From CAVXDY01 sp963721335 (GTDB taxonomy: Bacteria; Actinomycetota; Thermoleophilia; Miltoncostaeales; Miltoncostaeaceae), in contig CAVRIV010000001.1 in the NCBI GenBank assembly GCA_963721335.1, positions 496,001 to 560,000 of the forward strand: 64,000 nucleotides of DNA, in the 5' to 3' direction. The position numbers and the translations under genes were made by a program. This document shows, piece by piece, positions 24,300 to 33,724 of this stretch (position 1 is the first letter of the stretch; each line of letters starts with the position of its first letter). The notes under the pieces were generated by a model. The model saw only the letters and a program-made list of their open reading frames with translations. It did not search any database and was not told the DNA's origin.

Positions 24300-25889
24300 A
24301 TGAATCGCACTCTCGCCCCGCGACGACTCGCGCGGCGCTCGGCGGTGCTCGCGGGGGCCATCGCGCTCTGCGCGGCCGGCACGGCTCACGCCGACATCAC
24401 CGGAAAGGTCACCAACGCGGGGGGCGTTCCGATGCCCGACGTCCGCGTCGAGGCCGACGAGCCCGACGGCGGCTTCGCCGCCTCCGCCTCGAGCGACGCC
24501 AACGGGGACTTCCGGATCCTCACCGCGGATCTCACCGGCAACACCGCGCCGTTCACCCTCAAGGCCACCTACTTCGACTCCTGCAAGCCCTCCGGCGCGA
24601 CGAGCCTGGCGTTCGCCTCGCCGCCCCTCGCCGACGGCGCGGTGCAGAACGTGGTGCTCGACGCCGCGTCGTTCTGCTCGTCGAGCTTCGTCTCGAGCAC
24701 GCTGCCGCCGGCCACCGGGAACGCATGGCCGGAGCGCGGCCAGGTGCTCTCCGCGCCCGGCGGCGTCACCTACCTGCGCGTGCTGGCGCCGTTCTCGGCC
24801 ACCGGGCTGACCACGTCGCTCGCCGACGGCACGGTGGTGGGGACCTCCGAGGACGAGGACGTCGTCCCGGTCACCGCGCCCGCGGCGGGCTACAACGGTC
24901 CGCTCAACCTGACCTACACCTTCAACACCGTGGTGGTGACGCGCCAGATCGCGACGCTCGTCGCCGGGAAGGTCGTCAACCCCAACCCGCCCAGCGGGGT
25001 CACCGACCTCGCGGCGATCGTCAACATCTCCGGCAGCATGTCGGGCAACGACCCGAGCTTCCGCCGGCGCGACGCGGTGCAGCTCCTGGTCGACCTGGCC
25101 GGCCAGGGCGACCGCGTCGTGGCCACCGCGTTCGACGACGAGGCGAGCGAGATCTTCCCGCGGACGACGATCGCGGGCGAGGCCTCGAAGAACCCGCTGA
25201 AGCGCCTCGCGCGGCAGCGGATCATCAACGACGGCGGGACCGACTACAACGACGGGCTCGCGGCGGGGTTCAACGCCCTCGCGGCCGACCCGCTCAACCC
25301 GCAGGTGCCGAAGGCGGCGATCTTCCTCACCGACGGCGCCCACAACTCCGGCGACTACAACAACGCCCACCTGCGGTTCGCGTTCAACGGCACCGGGCGC
25401 ACCTGGCCGATCTGCGTCGTGCAGCTGGGCTCGGGCTTCTCCGCGGTCAACACCGCGCGCCTCAAGCGGATCGCGACCGAGACCGGCGGCGTCTTCGCCA
25501 GCACGCCGTCGAACACGCAGCTGGAGAACCTCTACTTCCAGTGCCGCGGCCGCAGCTCGGGGGCGACGACGCTCCTGAAGCGCACCAGCACCTTCAAGAT
25601 CGGCCAGTCGCGGCTGTTCACCCGCACGGTCAAGAAGGGTCAGCGGCAGGCGACGTTCTTCGTGAGCTTCGGCGTCGGCAAGTACGGCCTGCAGCTCACG
25701 CAGCCGGGCGGACGGGTCCTGAAGCGCAGCGCCGGCAAGGCGATCCGGCTCGTGCGCGGCAAGACCTTCGCGTTCTTCCGGATCCAGAAGCCGAAGGTCG
25801 GCAACTACACCCTCAGGGTGACGCGCCTGGCCACCGGCGGTCCCACGGACAAGGCCACGACCACCATCACCGTCCAGAAGCGGCGGTAG
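24300..25889 (+). CDS. secreted von Willebrand factor A domain protein
   Basis: This 529-residue exported protein has a signal peptide (about 1-31, cleavage after AHA), a carboxypeptidase-regulatory/Cna-B-like beta domain (about 32-120) and a VWA domain (about 235-420). The MIDAS loop reads NISGS (242-246) instead of DxSxS, with later ligands GGTDYN and FLTDGAHN present. The C-terminal beta domain is basic. The role may be adhesion or envelope assembly. The ATG has an AAGGGGG ribosome site 8 bases upstream. It is preceded by about 146 noncoding bases and followed by a bidirectional hairpin. Confidence 0.82.
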   Translation: MNRTLAPRRLARRSAVLAGAIALCAAGTAHADITGKVTNAGGVPMPDVRVEADEPDGGFAASASSDANGDFRILTADLTGNTAPFTLKATYFDSCKPSGATSLAFASPPLADGAVQNVVLDAASFCSSSFVSSTLPPATGNAWPERGQVLSAPGGVTYLRVLAPFSATGLTTSLADGTVVGTSEDEDVVPVTAPAAGYNGPLNLTYTFNTVVVTRQIATLVAGKVVNPNPPSGVTDLAAIVNISGSMSGNDPSFRRRDAVQLLVDLAGQGDRVVATAFDDEASEIFPRTTIAGEASKNPLKRLARQRIINDGGTDYNDGLAAGFNALAADPLNPQVPKAAIFLTDGAHNSGDYNNAHLRFAFNGTGRTWPICVVQLGSGFSAVNTARLKRIATETGGVFASTPSNTQLENLYFQCRGRSSGATTLLKRTSTFKIGQSRLFTRTVKKGQRQATFFVSFGVGKYGLQLTQPGGRVLKRSAGKAIRLVRGKTFAFFRIQKPKVGNYTLRVTRLATGGPTDKATTTITVQKRR

Positions 25890-25902
25890 CCCGATCGCGG
25901 AC

Positions 25903-25928
25903 GCCGCCCCTCTCCCGGGAGGGGCGGC
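25903..25928. terminator. bidirectional terminator hairpin
   Basis: GCCGCCCCTC (25903-25912) pairs with GAGGGGCGGC (25919-25928). It fills the gap between the convergent VWA and protease genes and has no T tract on either side. Confidence 0.7.
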
Positions 25929-27125
25929 TCACCGCCCGCCGACTGCCATCGCGTCGGTCGAACGCCGGGCCCCCGGCAGGCCGGCGGTCCGGCTGCCGTC
26001 CACGAGGCCGATGACCGAGCTGAAGAAGCTCACGAACCGGTTGTCGAGCATGACCGTCATCTGGGAGCGGCCCACGAAGGTCCGCGGGTTCCGCGCGCGG
26101 GTGTTGACTCCCCGGTTCACCACCCCGAAGATCCCCCAGCGACCGTCGGCGAAGCGGGTGAGCACCGGAGCGCCGGACGATCCGGCGGTCATCTCGGAGG
26201 GGAAGTAGACCCAGGTGCCGGAGTCGAGGCCGTTCGCCGGGGTGCCCACCTGCCACGAGCCCGTGCCGTCGAAGGGGCCGTCGTAGGAGTACTGGTCGGA
26301 TCCGAAGTAGCGGGCCGAGGTGCGGAAGATGCCGGCGGCGGGGTACCCGTCGATGTGGATCCGGGCGCCGGGGTCCAGCGTGATGCCCGTGTGGGTCGTG
26401 AACGTTCCCGTGAGCTCGCCGGGCGCGCGGCCGCGCGAGTCGGGGGCGATGACCTGGATGCCCCAGTCGAGCCCGCGGTCGCCCTGCTGCCATCCCAGCG
26501 GGACGTAGTTCTGGATGACGTTCCACACGCCGTGGCGGCTCGTGGGACGGCCCCGGGAGTCGATCGTGTTGCCCGGGATCACGGTCATGCTCGCGGCCGG
26601 GAAGCCCCGCTCACGCGACCCCGCCTCACGGCCGTTGTCGTAGAGGCAGTGCGCGGCCGTCAGGAAGAGCCGGGGCGCGATCAGCGCGCCGGAGCACCAT
26701 CCGTCGAAGGGCGCCCGGTTGATCGCGCGGTTGTGGAGGTAGGACCGGCCGACGGCGAGCCCCGGCATCGGCTCGAAGCCGCCGCGCGTGCGGCCGGTGG
26801 CGCCCGCGCCCACGGTGCAGCGGACCTTCGCTCCGGGGCGCTTGACGCACGTCTTCGCGATGTTCACTCCGCGGTGGAAGCGGCAGGTGCGCACGCGACC
26901 CTGGATGACGCACGTCCGCACCGTCGCGGCGGCGCGCGTGGGCGGCTTGGCGGCGCGCGCGCCGCCGCCCACCACGGTCGGGTCGCCCGCCGCGTCGGGG
27001 CTCCCCACCCCTGCGGGGTTCACGGACTCGGGCGGCGCCTGGTAGCCCGGCTCCTCGGCGACCGCCACTCCGGCGGAGAGCGCGAGCGCGGCGATGGCAA
27101 TGAGAAGAAGCCCTGCGGGACGCAT
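25929..27125 (-). CDS. secreted trypsin-like serine protease
   Basis: This 398-residue exported protease has a signal peptide (about 1-23, AVAEE), a Pro-rich and Cys-containing proregion (about 24-120), then an S1/V8-like catalytic domain. The triad is H159 in LTAAHC, D220 in GLDWGI and S317 in TAGSSGAP. A cysteine pair C144/C160 brackets the histidine loop. Two Cys-rich stretches in the proregion (71-103) could form extra disulfides. The ATG has a GGTGAGG ribosome site. Substrate unknown. Confidence 0.85.
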   Translation of the reverse strand: MRPAGLLLIAIAALALSAGVAVAEEPGYQAPPESVNPAGVGSPDAAGDPTVVGGGARAAKPPTRAAATVRTCVIQGRVRTCRFHRGVNIAKTCVKRPGAKVRCTVGAGATGRTRGGFEPMPGLAVGRSYLHNRAINRAPFDGWCSGALIAPRLFLTAAHCLYDNGREAGSRERGFPAASMTVIPGNTIDSRGRPTSRHGVWNVIQNYVPLGWQQGDRGLDWGIQVIAPDSRGRAPGELTGTFTTHTGITLDPGARIHIDGYPAAGIFRTSARYFGSDQYSYDGPFDGTGSWQVGTPANGLDSGTWVYFPSEMTAGSSGAPVLTRFADGRWGIFGVVNRGVNTRARNPRTFVGRSQMTVMLDNRFVSFFSSVIGLVDGSRTAGLPGARRSTDAMAVGGR

Positions 27126-27232
27126 CGGTCACCCTCACCTGGGGGATCGACCGGCCCGACCGTAGGCCCGGTCGCGCCGCGACGTCAAGCGCGCCGGTGA
27201 CCGGATACGCGGGGCGGGAGACGGCCGTCAGC

Positions 27233-28576
27233 CTACACTCCGCCGGGCACCGGAGACCGCCGGTCCGCCCCGGGCTCCAGGAGCTCGCGCACCTCCTCCC
27301 ACTCGACGGCGCTCTGGCGTCCCGACTCGAACTGGCGGGCCAGCTCCGCGTGCACGCGGAGGAGCTCGGGATCGTCCTTCGCCAGGTCGCGCCCGGTGTG
27401 CTGGCGCACCACGAAGATCAGCCCGGCGACCCCCGAATCGCGCCGTGAGGCTCACCTCCAGCGGCCGCCCCAGGAGGCGGGGCACGTCGAACGGCGCGTA
27501 CATCCACCAGAACTTGTTCAGCCCGTCGGCGTGGATGCCGGCCCGCGTCCGGTGGGCGTCCCGGCCGAACAGCGGATACGTCGGCGGCCAGCGGTCGTCC
27601 CAGCTCGCTACAGCTCGCGGGCCATCTCGTTGAGCGCCGTGAAGTCCGGGAGCGGGTCGCGCATCAGCCCCATGCCGATGACGTGCAGCAGCACCGCCTC
27701 GAGCGGGGCGTTGCCCGGTGCGCTCGCCGGTGCCGAGCAGGGTGCCGTTGACGACGGCGCAGCCCGCCTGGATCGCGGCGAGGCAGTTGGCCACGACGAG
27801 GTGGGTGTCGTTGTGGGGGTGGAACTCCAGGTCCTCGGCCGCGATGCCGAGCTGCGCGGAGCCGGCGGATCCAGCGCGGCACCGAGCGCGGCGCGGCCAC
27901 CGTGTCGAGCGGCAGGCCGAGGCCCATCGTGTCGCAGACGCGGAACTTCGGCGCGCATGCTCCGGACCGTGGCCGCCGGCCGCCGCGATGACCGCCTCGG
28001 CGAACGGCAGCACGAACTCCTCCGGCGCGCGCGTGGCGTCCTCCAGGTGCAGGCGCGGGCGCAGGCCGGCGTCCAGCACGGCGCGCACGGCGTCCAGGTA
28101 GGTGCTCGCCGCCTGGCGCCGGCCGCCGGGCCGGAACTTGTGGAAGGTGTGGTAGTCGCTCGCCGAGGCGAGCATCCCGGTCTCGCGCACGCCGAGGCTG
28201 CGCGACCAGCTCGGCGTCGCGGCGGGTGGCGCGGATCCAGGTCGTCGGCTCCACCGGGGCACCGCCGCGGTGGCGCTCGAGCGCCGCCTCCAGCATCCGG
28301 CGGTCGGCCGGCCGGTAGACGAAGAACTCGGCCTGGCGCACCGCGCCGCTGTCGCCGGTGAACGCGCACATGAGGTCGTAGATGGCGCACGCCCGCCTCG
28401 ACCGTCAGGGGCAGGCCGCCCTGCTGGCCGTCGCGGTGGGTCGTCTCGGTGGTCCAGGCCGCGGCGGGCAGGCCCGTGGGCGGCTCGGTCCAGTCGTAGC
28501 GGGGGAATCCGCTCTGCGGGAAGGCGGCGGGGAAGAGGTCCGGCGCCTCGGGGTCGGTGATCGCGTCGATGTCCAT
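27233..28576 (-). pseudogene. DRE-TIM metallolyase (isopropylmalate/homocitrate synthase family), frame broken
   Basis: Pieces of a protein of about 447 residues follow one another across the three minus frames. The order is MDIDAI start, TTHRDGQQGGLPLT (the family DGQQ motif), GDSGAVRQAEFFVYRP, LGVRETGMLASASDYHTFHKF, RLHLEDATRAPEEF, FRVCDTMGLGLP, HPHNDTHLVVAN (metal-binding HxH), VNGTLLGTGERTG, AGIHADGLNKF and a C-terminal ARQFESGRQSAVEWEE. At least seven frame changes are needed (near 28380, 28195, 27950, 27870, 27715, 27610 and 27450). Enzymes of this family condense acetyl-CoA with a 2-oxo acid. Sequence error is as likely as decay, because every motif is intact. Confidence 0.8.
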
Positions 28577-28582
28577 GACCTG

Positions 28583-28612
28583 ACGGTAGGCCTGTATCTG
28601 GACGACTGTCAA
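28583..28612 (-). promoter_or_regulatory. promoter of the DRE-TIM lyase gene
   Basis: On the minus strand a consensus -35 TTGACA (28612-28607) is followed after 18 bases by -10 TACCGT (28588-28583), which ends 6 bases before the ATG at 28576. This places the transcription start on the start codon. Confidence 0.75.
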
Positions 28613-28622
28613 TCTTGACGAG

Positions 28623-28628
28623 TATCAT
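28623..28628 (+). promoter_or_regulatory. -10 element (TATCAT) of the HTH-citrate synthase gene
   Basis: TATCAT ends 6 bases before the ATG at 28635. It lies back-to-back with the divergent DRE-TIM promoter, so the two genes may share control. Confidence 0.6.
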
Positions 28629-28634
28629 CAATCA

Positions 28635-29803
28635 ATGGGCGCCGCCGACACCGACCTGCTGACCGCCGAGGAGGCCGCCGAGCACCTCGGCGTCTCCCGG
28701 GCGACGCTCTACGCCTACGTCAGCCGCGGCCTGGTCGCATCGGAGCCCGGCCCCGGCCCGAGCCGCGCGCGCCGGTACCCGCGGGGCGCGCTGGACGAGT
28801 TCCGGGGGCGCCGCGAGCGCAACCGCGACCGCGAGCTGGTCGCCCACGGCTCCCTCCACTGGGGCCTGCCGCTGCTCGATTCGGCGCTCACGCTCATCCA
28901 GGACGGCCACCTGCTACTACCGCGGCCGCGACGCGGTCGAGCTCTCGCGCTCGGCCGGCTTCGAGGAGGTCGCCGCGCTCCTGTGGACCGGCGACGAGCG
29001 CGACGCCGCCGGGCTCTTCCCCGGCGACGGGAGCGCCGCGGGGGAGCCAGAGGCGGCCGAGGTCCCGATCGCCACGCGGCTGTCCGAGCACCTGGTGGCC
29101 GCGGCCGACCGCACCCTGGTGACGCTGGGCTCGCCGCCCCAGGCGACGCTCCGCGCGGCGGGCCGGGCGGTGGAGGGCCTGTTCGCCGCGGCCGGAGCCC
29201 ATGGGTGACGGCCCGCTCGCCGAGCGCCTGGCACGGGGGTGGCGGACGGACGCGGTCGACGACCTGCGCGCCGCGCTCGTGCTGAGCGCCGACCACGAGC
29301 TCAACGTCAGCTCGTTCACGGCGCGATGCGTGGCCTCGGCGGACGCCCGCCTCGAGCACGTGCTGCTGGCGGCCCTCTGCGCGCTGCGCGGCCGGCGCCA
29401 CGGCGGCCTCCTGGAGCGCGTCGAGGACCTGCTCGACCAGGTGGACCGGGACGGGGCGCGCGCCGCCGCCGATCGCGCGATGAGCGACGGTGCCGAGCTG
29501 CCCGGGTTCGGCCATCCGCTCTACCCGGAGGGCGACCCGCGCGGCGCCGAGCTGCTGGCGCGGGCAGGGCCGGACGCCGCGGTCGACGAGCTCGCGACCC
29601 TGGCGCGCGATGAGCTCGGCCTCCTGCCCACCCTCGATCTCGGCCTCGCGGCGATCGCCCGTGCGCGCGGCCTGCCGCCCGGCGGCGCCTTCGCGCTCTT
29701 CGCCCTCGGCCGCTCGGCCGGCTGGGTGGCCCACGCCCGCGAGGCATGGGCCGACGAGCGCCTCATCCGCCCGCGCTCTCGGTACGTCGGCCCCCTGCCA
29801 TAG
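28635..29803 (+). pseudogene. citrate-synthase-like protein with N-terminal HTH domain, frame broken
   Basis: The first 65 residues form a helix-turn-helix/excisionase-like domain (LTAEEAAEHLGVSRATLYAYVSRG). A citrate synthase fold follows in other frames: YYRGRDAVELSRSAGFEEVA, then ADHELNVSSFTARCVAS (the catalytic His region), PGFGHPLYPEGDPR and RSAGWVAHAREAW. Frame changes are needed near 28912 and 29198. HTH-citrate synthase fusions are a known family variant of unknown substrate. Its divergent pairing with an acetyl-CoA-using DRE-TIM lyase hints at joint regulation of an acyl-CoA condensation pathway. All core motifs remain, so sequencing error is plausible. Confidence 0.78.
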
Positions 29804-29840
29804 GTCGAGCGAAGAGGCCCGCGCGACCGGGCGGACCTAC

Positions 29841-30785
29841 CTAGTGGCGATGCCCGCGCCGCAGGCCCGCGACCGTGAAGGGTGTCGCGCTGTTGGCGAA
29901 GTCGGCGTTCACGACGAGGTACAGGCCGCGCGCGCGGTCGACCGTCGAGGGCCCGTGGAGCGTGTCGCTCTGCAGCGTGTCGATCACGCTGCCGCGCCGC
30001 GCTCCGTCGCGCAGCTTCACGAACGAGAGCTGTGCCGGCGGCCCGCCCTGGACGACGACGAGTCGCCCGCGGTCGAGCAGGAGCCCGTCGCCGCCCGGCA
30101 CCGAGACCCCTGCGACCTCGTCGATGGCATCGACGGCGGACCCTCCCGCGGCCAGGCTGATCCGGAAGAGCTTGCCCGTGTTGCTCTGAACGACGACCAG
30201 CCGGCTGCTGCCCTTCGCCACGATCCCGTTGAGGTTGAACCCCGTCGTGTATCCGACCCCGGACACGTCGATCGCCTGCGGCGTGCCCCCGCCCCCGCGG
30301 ACCTGATCCGCGGTCACGTGCCACAGGATCGGCCGGAGGGAGTCGGTGACGTAGACGTCTCCGCGGCGGGTCACGACGAGGTCGTTCAGGAATCCGCCGG
30401 TGCCGGTCTGGAACGTCGCGACCGGCTGCTTCGTGGCGAGGTCGTAGACCGTGATCGCCCCCGTCGCACCGCCCGCCACGTAGAGGAGCCCGCGGCGGAC
30501 CTCGATGCCCACCGCCGCCGCGCCGGCGGCGCCGGGGATGAACGGCGCCACGGTGTCGCTGCCGAGCGTCCCCCGGTAGATGGCGCCATCGGCCGTGATC
30601 GAGACGAAGAACGCCCTCGAGCGCCTGTCGACGGCGATGCCCTCCGGGTTGCCGGCCGGATCCGGCTGCAGCGTGAAGACACGGTCGTCGCGCTTCCCGG
30701 GATCGTGCGCGAGCGCGACCGTGGCTCCGGCCGCCACCAGCGCGACGGCCATGACCGCGACGACGATGCGCCATGCGTTCTTCAC
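29841..30785 (-). CDS. secreted SMP-30-like beta-propeller protein
   Basis: A 314-residue exported protein with a signal peptide (about 1-26, ATVALAHDP) and repeated blades typical of SMP-30/gluconolactonase-like six-bladed propellers (NPEGIAVDRRS, GDVYVTDSL, FNLNGIVAKGSSRLVVV, HGPSTVDRARGLYLVV). It is similar in layout to secreted lactonases, but catalytic metal ligands cannot be assigned with confidence. The GTG at 30785 has an AGAGGGGG ribosome site 6 bases upstream; the longer open frame above it is not protein-like. Confidence 0.72.
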   Translation of the reverse strand: MKNAWRIVVAVMAVALVAAGATVALAHDPGKRDDRVFTLQPDPAGNPEGIAVDRRSRAFFVSITADGAIYRGTLGSDTVAPFIPGAAGAAAVGIEVRRGLLYVAGGATGAITVYDLATKQPVATFQTGTGGFLNDLVVTRRGDVYVTDSLRPILWHVTADQVRGGGGTPQAIDVSGVGYTTGFNLNGIVAKGSSRLVVVQSNTGKLFRISLAAGGSAVDAIDEVAGVSVPGGDGLLLDRGRLVVVQGGPPAQLSFVKLRDGARRGSVIDTLQSDTLHGPSTVDRARGLYLVVNADFANSATPFTVAGLRRGHRH

Positions 30786-30877
30786 GTCATCCCCCTCTAC
30801 GGGACGGCGACGCGACCCTCGCACGCGGGGCGCGCGATGGCCAACGCGGCGGTGCCACCACGACATGAGGCCGCTTC

Positions 30878-31954
30878 TCAGACGTTGAAGCGGATCTGGA
30901 GGACGTCGCCCTCCTGGACCACGTAGTCCCGGCCCTCCATCCGCACCTGCGCCGACTCGCGCGCGCGGCTGAACGACCCGGCCGCCACGAGGTCGTCCCA
31001 GGCGATGACCTCGGCGCGGATGAACCCGCGCTCCATGTCGGAGTGGATGCGCCCGGCGGCCTCGGCGGCGTTCGTGCCCCGCCGGACCGGCCACGCGCGC
31101 GCCTCGGGCGGCCCGGACCCGGTGAAGAACGTCACCAGGTCGAGCAGCCGGTAGCCGGCGGCGACCACCGCGTCGGCCCCGCGGACGTCGCCCAGCTCCA
31201 GATCCCTGGCCAGCTCCGCGGCCTCCTCCGGCTCCATCGCCGCGAGCTCGAGCTCCATTCCGACCGGCAGCGCCAGCGCATCCGCGCCCTGGGCCGCCGC
31301 GTGGGCCGCGAGGCCCTCCGGTGGCGTCAGGTCGTCGTCGGTGTTCGCCAGGTAGAGCACGGGCTTGGCGGTCAGGAGGCCCATCTCCGCGGCGATGGCC
31401 CGGGCGGCGTCGCCGGGGGCCAACCGTGCGGGCCGGCCGGCGTCGAGCTCCGTCGCCAGGACCTCGAGCGCCGCACGCTCGGCCGCCGCCCCGGCCTCGC
31501 CCACCCGCGCCCCCTTGCGCACCCGCTCCAGCCGCCGCTCGACCTGGTCCCGGTCGGCCACCGCGAGCTCCAGGTCGACGGCCTCGGCGTCGGCCAGGGG
31601 GTCGATGCGGTCCTCCGGGTGGGGGACCTCGGCGTTGGCGAAGGCCCGCACCACGTGAACGAGGGCGTCGGTCTGGCGGAGCTGCCCCAGGGCGGCCCCC
31701 CCGAGCCCCTCGCCGGACCCCGCGCCGGCGGCCAGGCCCGCGATGTCGACCACCTGCACCTGGGCCGGCACCCGGCGGGGGATGTCCTGCGCGTCGGCGA
31801 TCGCGTCCAGGCGCGGGTCCGGCACGTCGGCCATCGCGCGCGCCGGCTCCCGGGTGGTGAACGGATAGGGCGCGATCTCGGCCTCCACCCCGGTCACCAG
31901 GCTGAAGAGAGCCGTCTTGCCCGCGTTGGCCCGCCCCACCAGGCCGAGGTCCAC
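30878..31954 (-). CDS. ychF: YchF-type P-loop NTPase
   Basis: This 358-residue Obg-family ATPase/GTPase associates with ribosomes. It has G1 GRANAGKT (7-14), switch II VVDIAGLAAGAGSGEGLG, the G4-like YLANTDDD, a coiled-coil insert (about 125-180) and the C-terminal TGS domain with IHSDMERGFIRAEVI and QEGDVLQIRFNV. The G1 loop differs from the usual GLPNVGKS. The GTG start lies 15 bases after the small gene upstream. Confidence 0.9.
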   Translation of the reverse strand: MDLGLVGRANAGKTALFSLVTGVEAEIAPYPFTTREPARAMADVPDPRLDAIADAQDIPRRVPAQVQVVDIAGLAAGAGSGEGLGGAALGQLRQTDALVHVVRAFANAEVPHPEDRIDPLADAEAVDLELAVADRDQVERRLERVRKGARVGEAGAAAERAALEVLATELDAGRPARLAPGDAARAIAAEMGLLTAKPVLYLANTDDDLTPPEGLAAHAAAQGADALALPVGMELELAAMEPEEAAELARDLELGDVRGADAVVAAGYRLLDLVTFFTGSGPPEARAWPVRRGTNAAEAAGRIHSDMERGFIRAEVIAWDDLVAAGSFSRARESAQVRMEGRDYVVQEGDVLQIRFNV

Positions 31955-31969
31955 CCGCGCCCCGCCCGG

Positions 31970-32197
31970 CTAGGAGTCGCCGAAGCCCACCCGGCCGGGG
32001 GCCTCGCCCGGCGGCAGGCGCACGTAGACGAGCTCCACCGGGTTGACCCAGAAGACGCCCTCCTCGGACGCGATCGAGCGCCAGGTGTCCGCGCCGGCGC
32101 TCAGGGCGGTGGTGAGCTCGTCGCCCACCGCCTCCTCGACCGTCAGGCGCAGGACGGTGCCGCCCTCGAACCCCAGCTCCAGTCTCCGCGTCGCCAC
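31970..32197 (-). CDS. small conserved-looking protein
   Basis: A 75-residue protein, acidic and beta-rich (LELGFEGGTVLRLTVEEAVG, GVFWVNPVELVYVRLP). No family recognised. The GTG at 32197 has a TAGACT hexamer (32210-32205, minus) ending 7 bases upstream, the same leaderless arrangement seen at other genes, which supports this being real and the first gene of the ychF transcript. Confidence 0.6.
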   Translation of the reverse strand: MATRRLELGFEGGTVLRLTVEEAVGDELTTALSAGADTWRSIASEEGVFWVNPVELVYVRLPPGEAPGRVGFGDS

Positions 32198-32207
32198 GCC
32201 GGCGAGT

Positions 32208-32624
32208 CTACCGGTGCCCGGCCGGACCGGCCTCCACGAGCTCGGTCAGCACCCCCAGTGCCGAGCGGGGATGGACGAACGCGACCTGGTGCCCGCCCAG
32301 GCCGCGGCGCGGGTGGGGGTCGATCAGCTCGGCGCCGCGCGAGCGCAGGTCCTGGAGCGCGCCCTCCAGGTCGGGCACCGTGAACGCCACGTGGTGGAAG
32401 CCCTCGCCGCGGGCCTCCATGAAGCGCGCGATGGCGCTCTCGGAATCGAGCGGCGCGATCAGCTCCACCTGGCCTCCCTCGCCCCCGCAGAGCACCGCCT
32501 CGACGCCCTGCTCCACCATGACCTCGCGGAGGACCTCCGCCAGGCCCAGCGACCGCTCCAACTCGGCGAGCGCCCGGTCGAGGTCGGCGACGACGTAGCC
32601 CACGTGGTGGAGTGGGCCGAGCAC
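32208..32624 (-). CDS. mce: methylmalonyl-CoA epimerase-like VOC protein
   Basis: This 138-residue vicinal-oxygen-chelate fold protein has paired betaalphabetabetabeta modules. It starts LGPLHHVGYVVADLDRAL and shows VELIAPLDSESAIARFM, GEGFHHVAFTVPDL and HPRRGLGGHQVAFVHP, which match methylmalonyl-CoA epimerase with its metal ligands His7/Glu-type pattern. It should interconvert (R)- and (S)-methylmalonyl-CoA. Mutase genes are not in the window. The GTG start is 5 bases after the NAPRTase stop. Confidence 0.82.
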   Translation of the reverse strand: MLGPLHHVGYVVADLDRALAELERSLGLAEVLREVMVEQGVEAVLCGGEGGQVELIAPLDSESAIARFMEARGEGFHHVAFTVPDLEGALQDLRSRGAELIDPHPRRGLGGHQVAFVHPRSALGVLTELVEAGPAGHR

Positions 32625-32629
32625 GGCGG

Positions 32630-33724
32630 CTAGCCCACCCGCTCCAGGCGCGGGTTGGGGTGCTCCTCGCGGCCGACCTTCGCGCACGGGACGCCCTCCA
32701 CGCGCACGACGTCGGCCGTGTAGTCGTTCCGGCCGTCGAGCAGCGAGGTGCCCACGCCGTAGGCGTCCACCGGCACCGCGGCCTCCTCGAACTCTCGGAT
32801 GCGCTGTGCGTCGAACCCGCCCGAGGCCACGATGCGCACCCCTCGGTGGCCGGCGTTGTCGAGGGCACGGCGGACCTTCCAGACGAGCTCGGGCACCACG
32901 CCGGTGGGGCGGAAGCGGCCCAGCTCGTGCCACAGCGACCGATCGACCATCGTGCTGGAGGTGTCCAGCCGCACGCCCCACAGGCGCGGGCCGAGGGCGT
33001 CGGCCACCTCGAGCGCGGTGCGCACCGAGTCGTTCTCGAAGTCCACCAGCACGGTCACGTGCAGCTCGTCGGCGAAGCGGTCCGCGAACTTGCGCGCGGC
33101 GAGCACGGTGTCCCCGCCGTACGCGGCGATCAGGCCGTGCGGGACGGTCCCCATCCCCTTGCCCCCCCACCACGACGCCTGGGCGTCGGTGGAGACCCCG
33201 ATGGCCCCGGCGATGTGCGCGGCCCAGCCGTCGCCGGTCTGCACCTGCCAGTGGTCGAAGCGGGCCGGGAAGTAGAGGATCGGCTTGCCGTGCGCGGCCT
33301 CGACCACGCTGCGCACGTTGCGCCCGATGAGGGTGCGGCGCGCGAGCACCCCCAGGTAGAGCGTCTCGAGGTGGGCGAACAGGCTGTAGTCGCCCTGGAT
33401 CGTGAGCACGGTCTCCCACGGCTCGATCGCGTCGCCGTCGTGGAGGGCCCACACCTCCAGGCGCTCCCAGCCGTCCTCCCACCCCCCGTCCGGCTGCCGC
33501 CGTCCGGAGCAGAGCTTCAGGATCGCCAGCGCCTCGTCCACGCCTCCCAGCACCGAGTGCTCGCGCTGGAAGACCTGCATCAGCACGTCGGGGCGGTGGG
33601 CGTCGCTCTCGAGCACCTCGCGGGTGAAGGTGAAGTAGGCGTCGCTGTAGTAGCCGTCGCGCATCTTCTCCACCGGCAGCTGGAAGGTGGCCGGGTCCAG
33701 CCGGGTGCGCCGCTCGGTCCTCAC
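32630..33724 (-). CDS. nicotinate phosphoribosyltransferase-like protein
   Basis: This 364-residue enzyme of the NAPRTase family should make nicotinate mononucleotide in NAD salvage. It has DGYYSDAYFTFTREVL near the start, GDYSLFAHLETLYLGVLARRT, VDFENDSVRTALEVADAL, GVRLDTSSTMVD (phosphoribosyl site), IVASGGFDAQRIREFE and YGVGTSLLDGRNDYTADVV. It is shorter than the roughly 400-480 residues of many PncB proteins. The GTG start overlaps the YcnI gene stop by 4 bases. Confidence 0.78.
   Translation of the reverse strand: MRTERRTRLDPATFQLPVEKMRDGYYSDAYFTFTREVLESDAHRPDVLMQVFQREHSVLGGVDEALAILKLCSGRRQPDGGWEDGWERLEVWALHDGDAIEPWETVLTIQGDYSLFAHLETLYLGVLARRTLIGRNVRSVVEAAHGKPILYFPARFDHWQVQTGDGWAAHIAGAIGVSTDAQASWWGGKGMGTVPHGLIAAYGGDTVLAARKFADRFADELHVTVLVDFENDSVRTALEVADALGPRLWGVRLDTSSTMVDRSLWHELGRFRPTGVVPELVWKVRRALDNAGHRGVRIVASGGFDAQRIREFEEAAVPVDAYGVGTSLLDGRNDYTADVVRVEGVPCAKVGREEHPNPRLERVG

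Noticed and set aside
29841..31094. 417-residue version of the beta-propeller gene
   Set aside because: The first 100 residues overlap the ychF gene in another frame and are not protein-like; a signal peptide with a ribosome site begins at the GTG at 30785.
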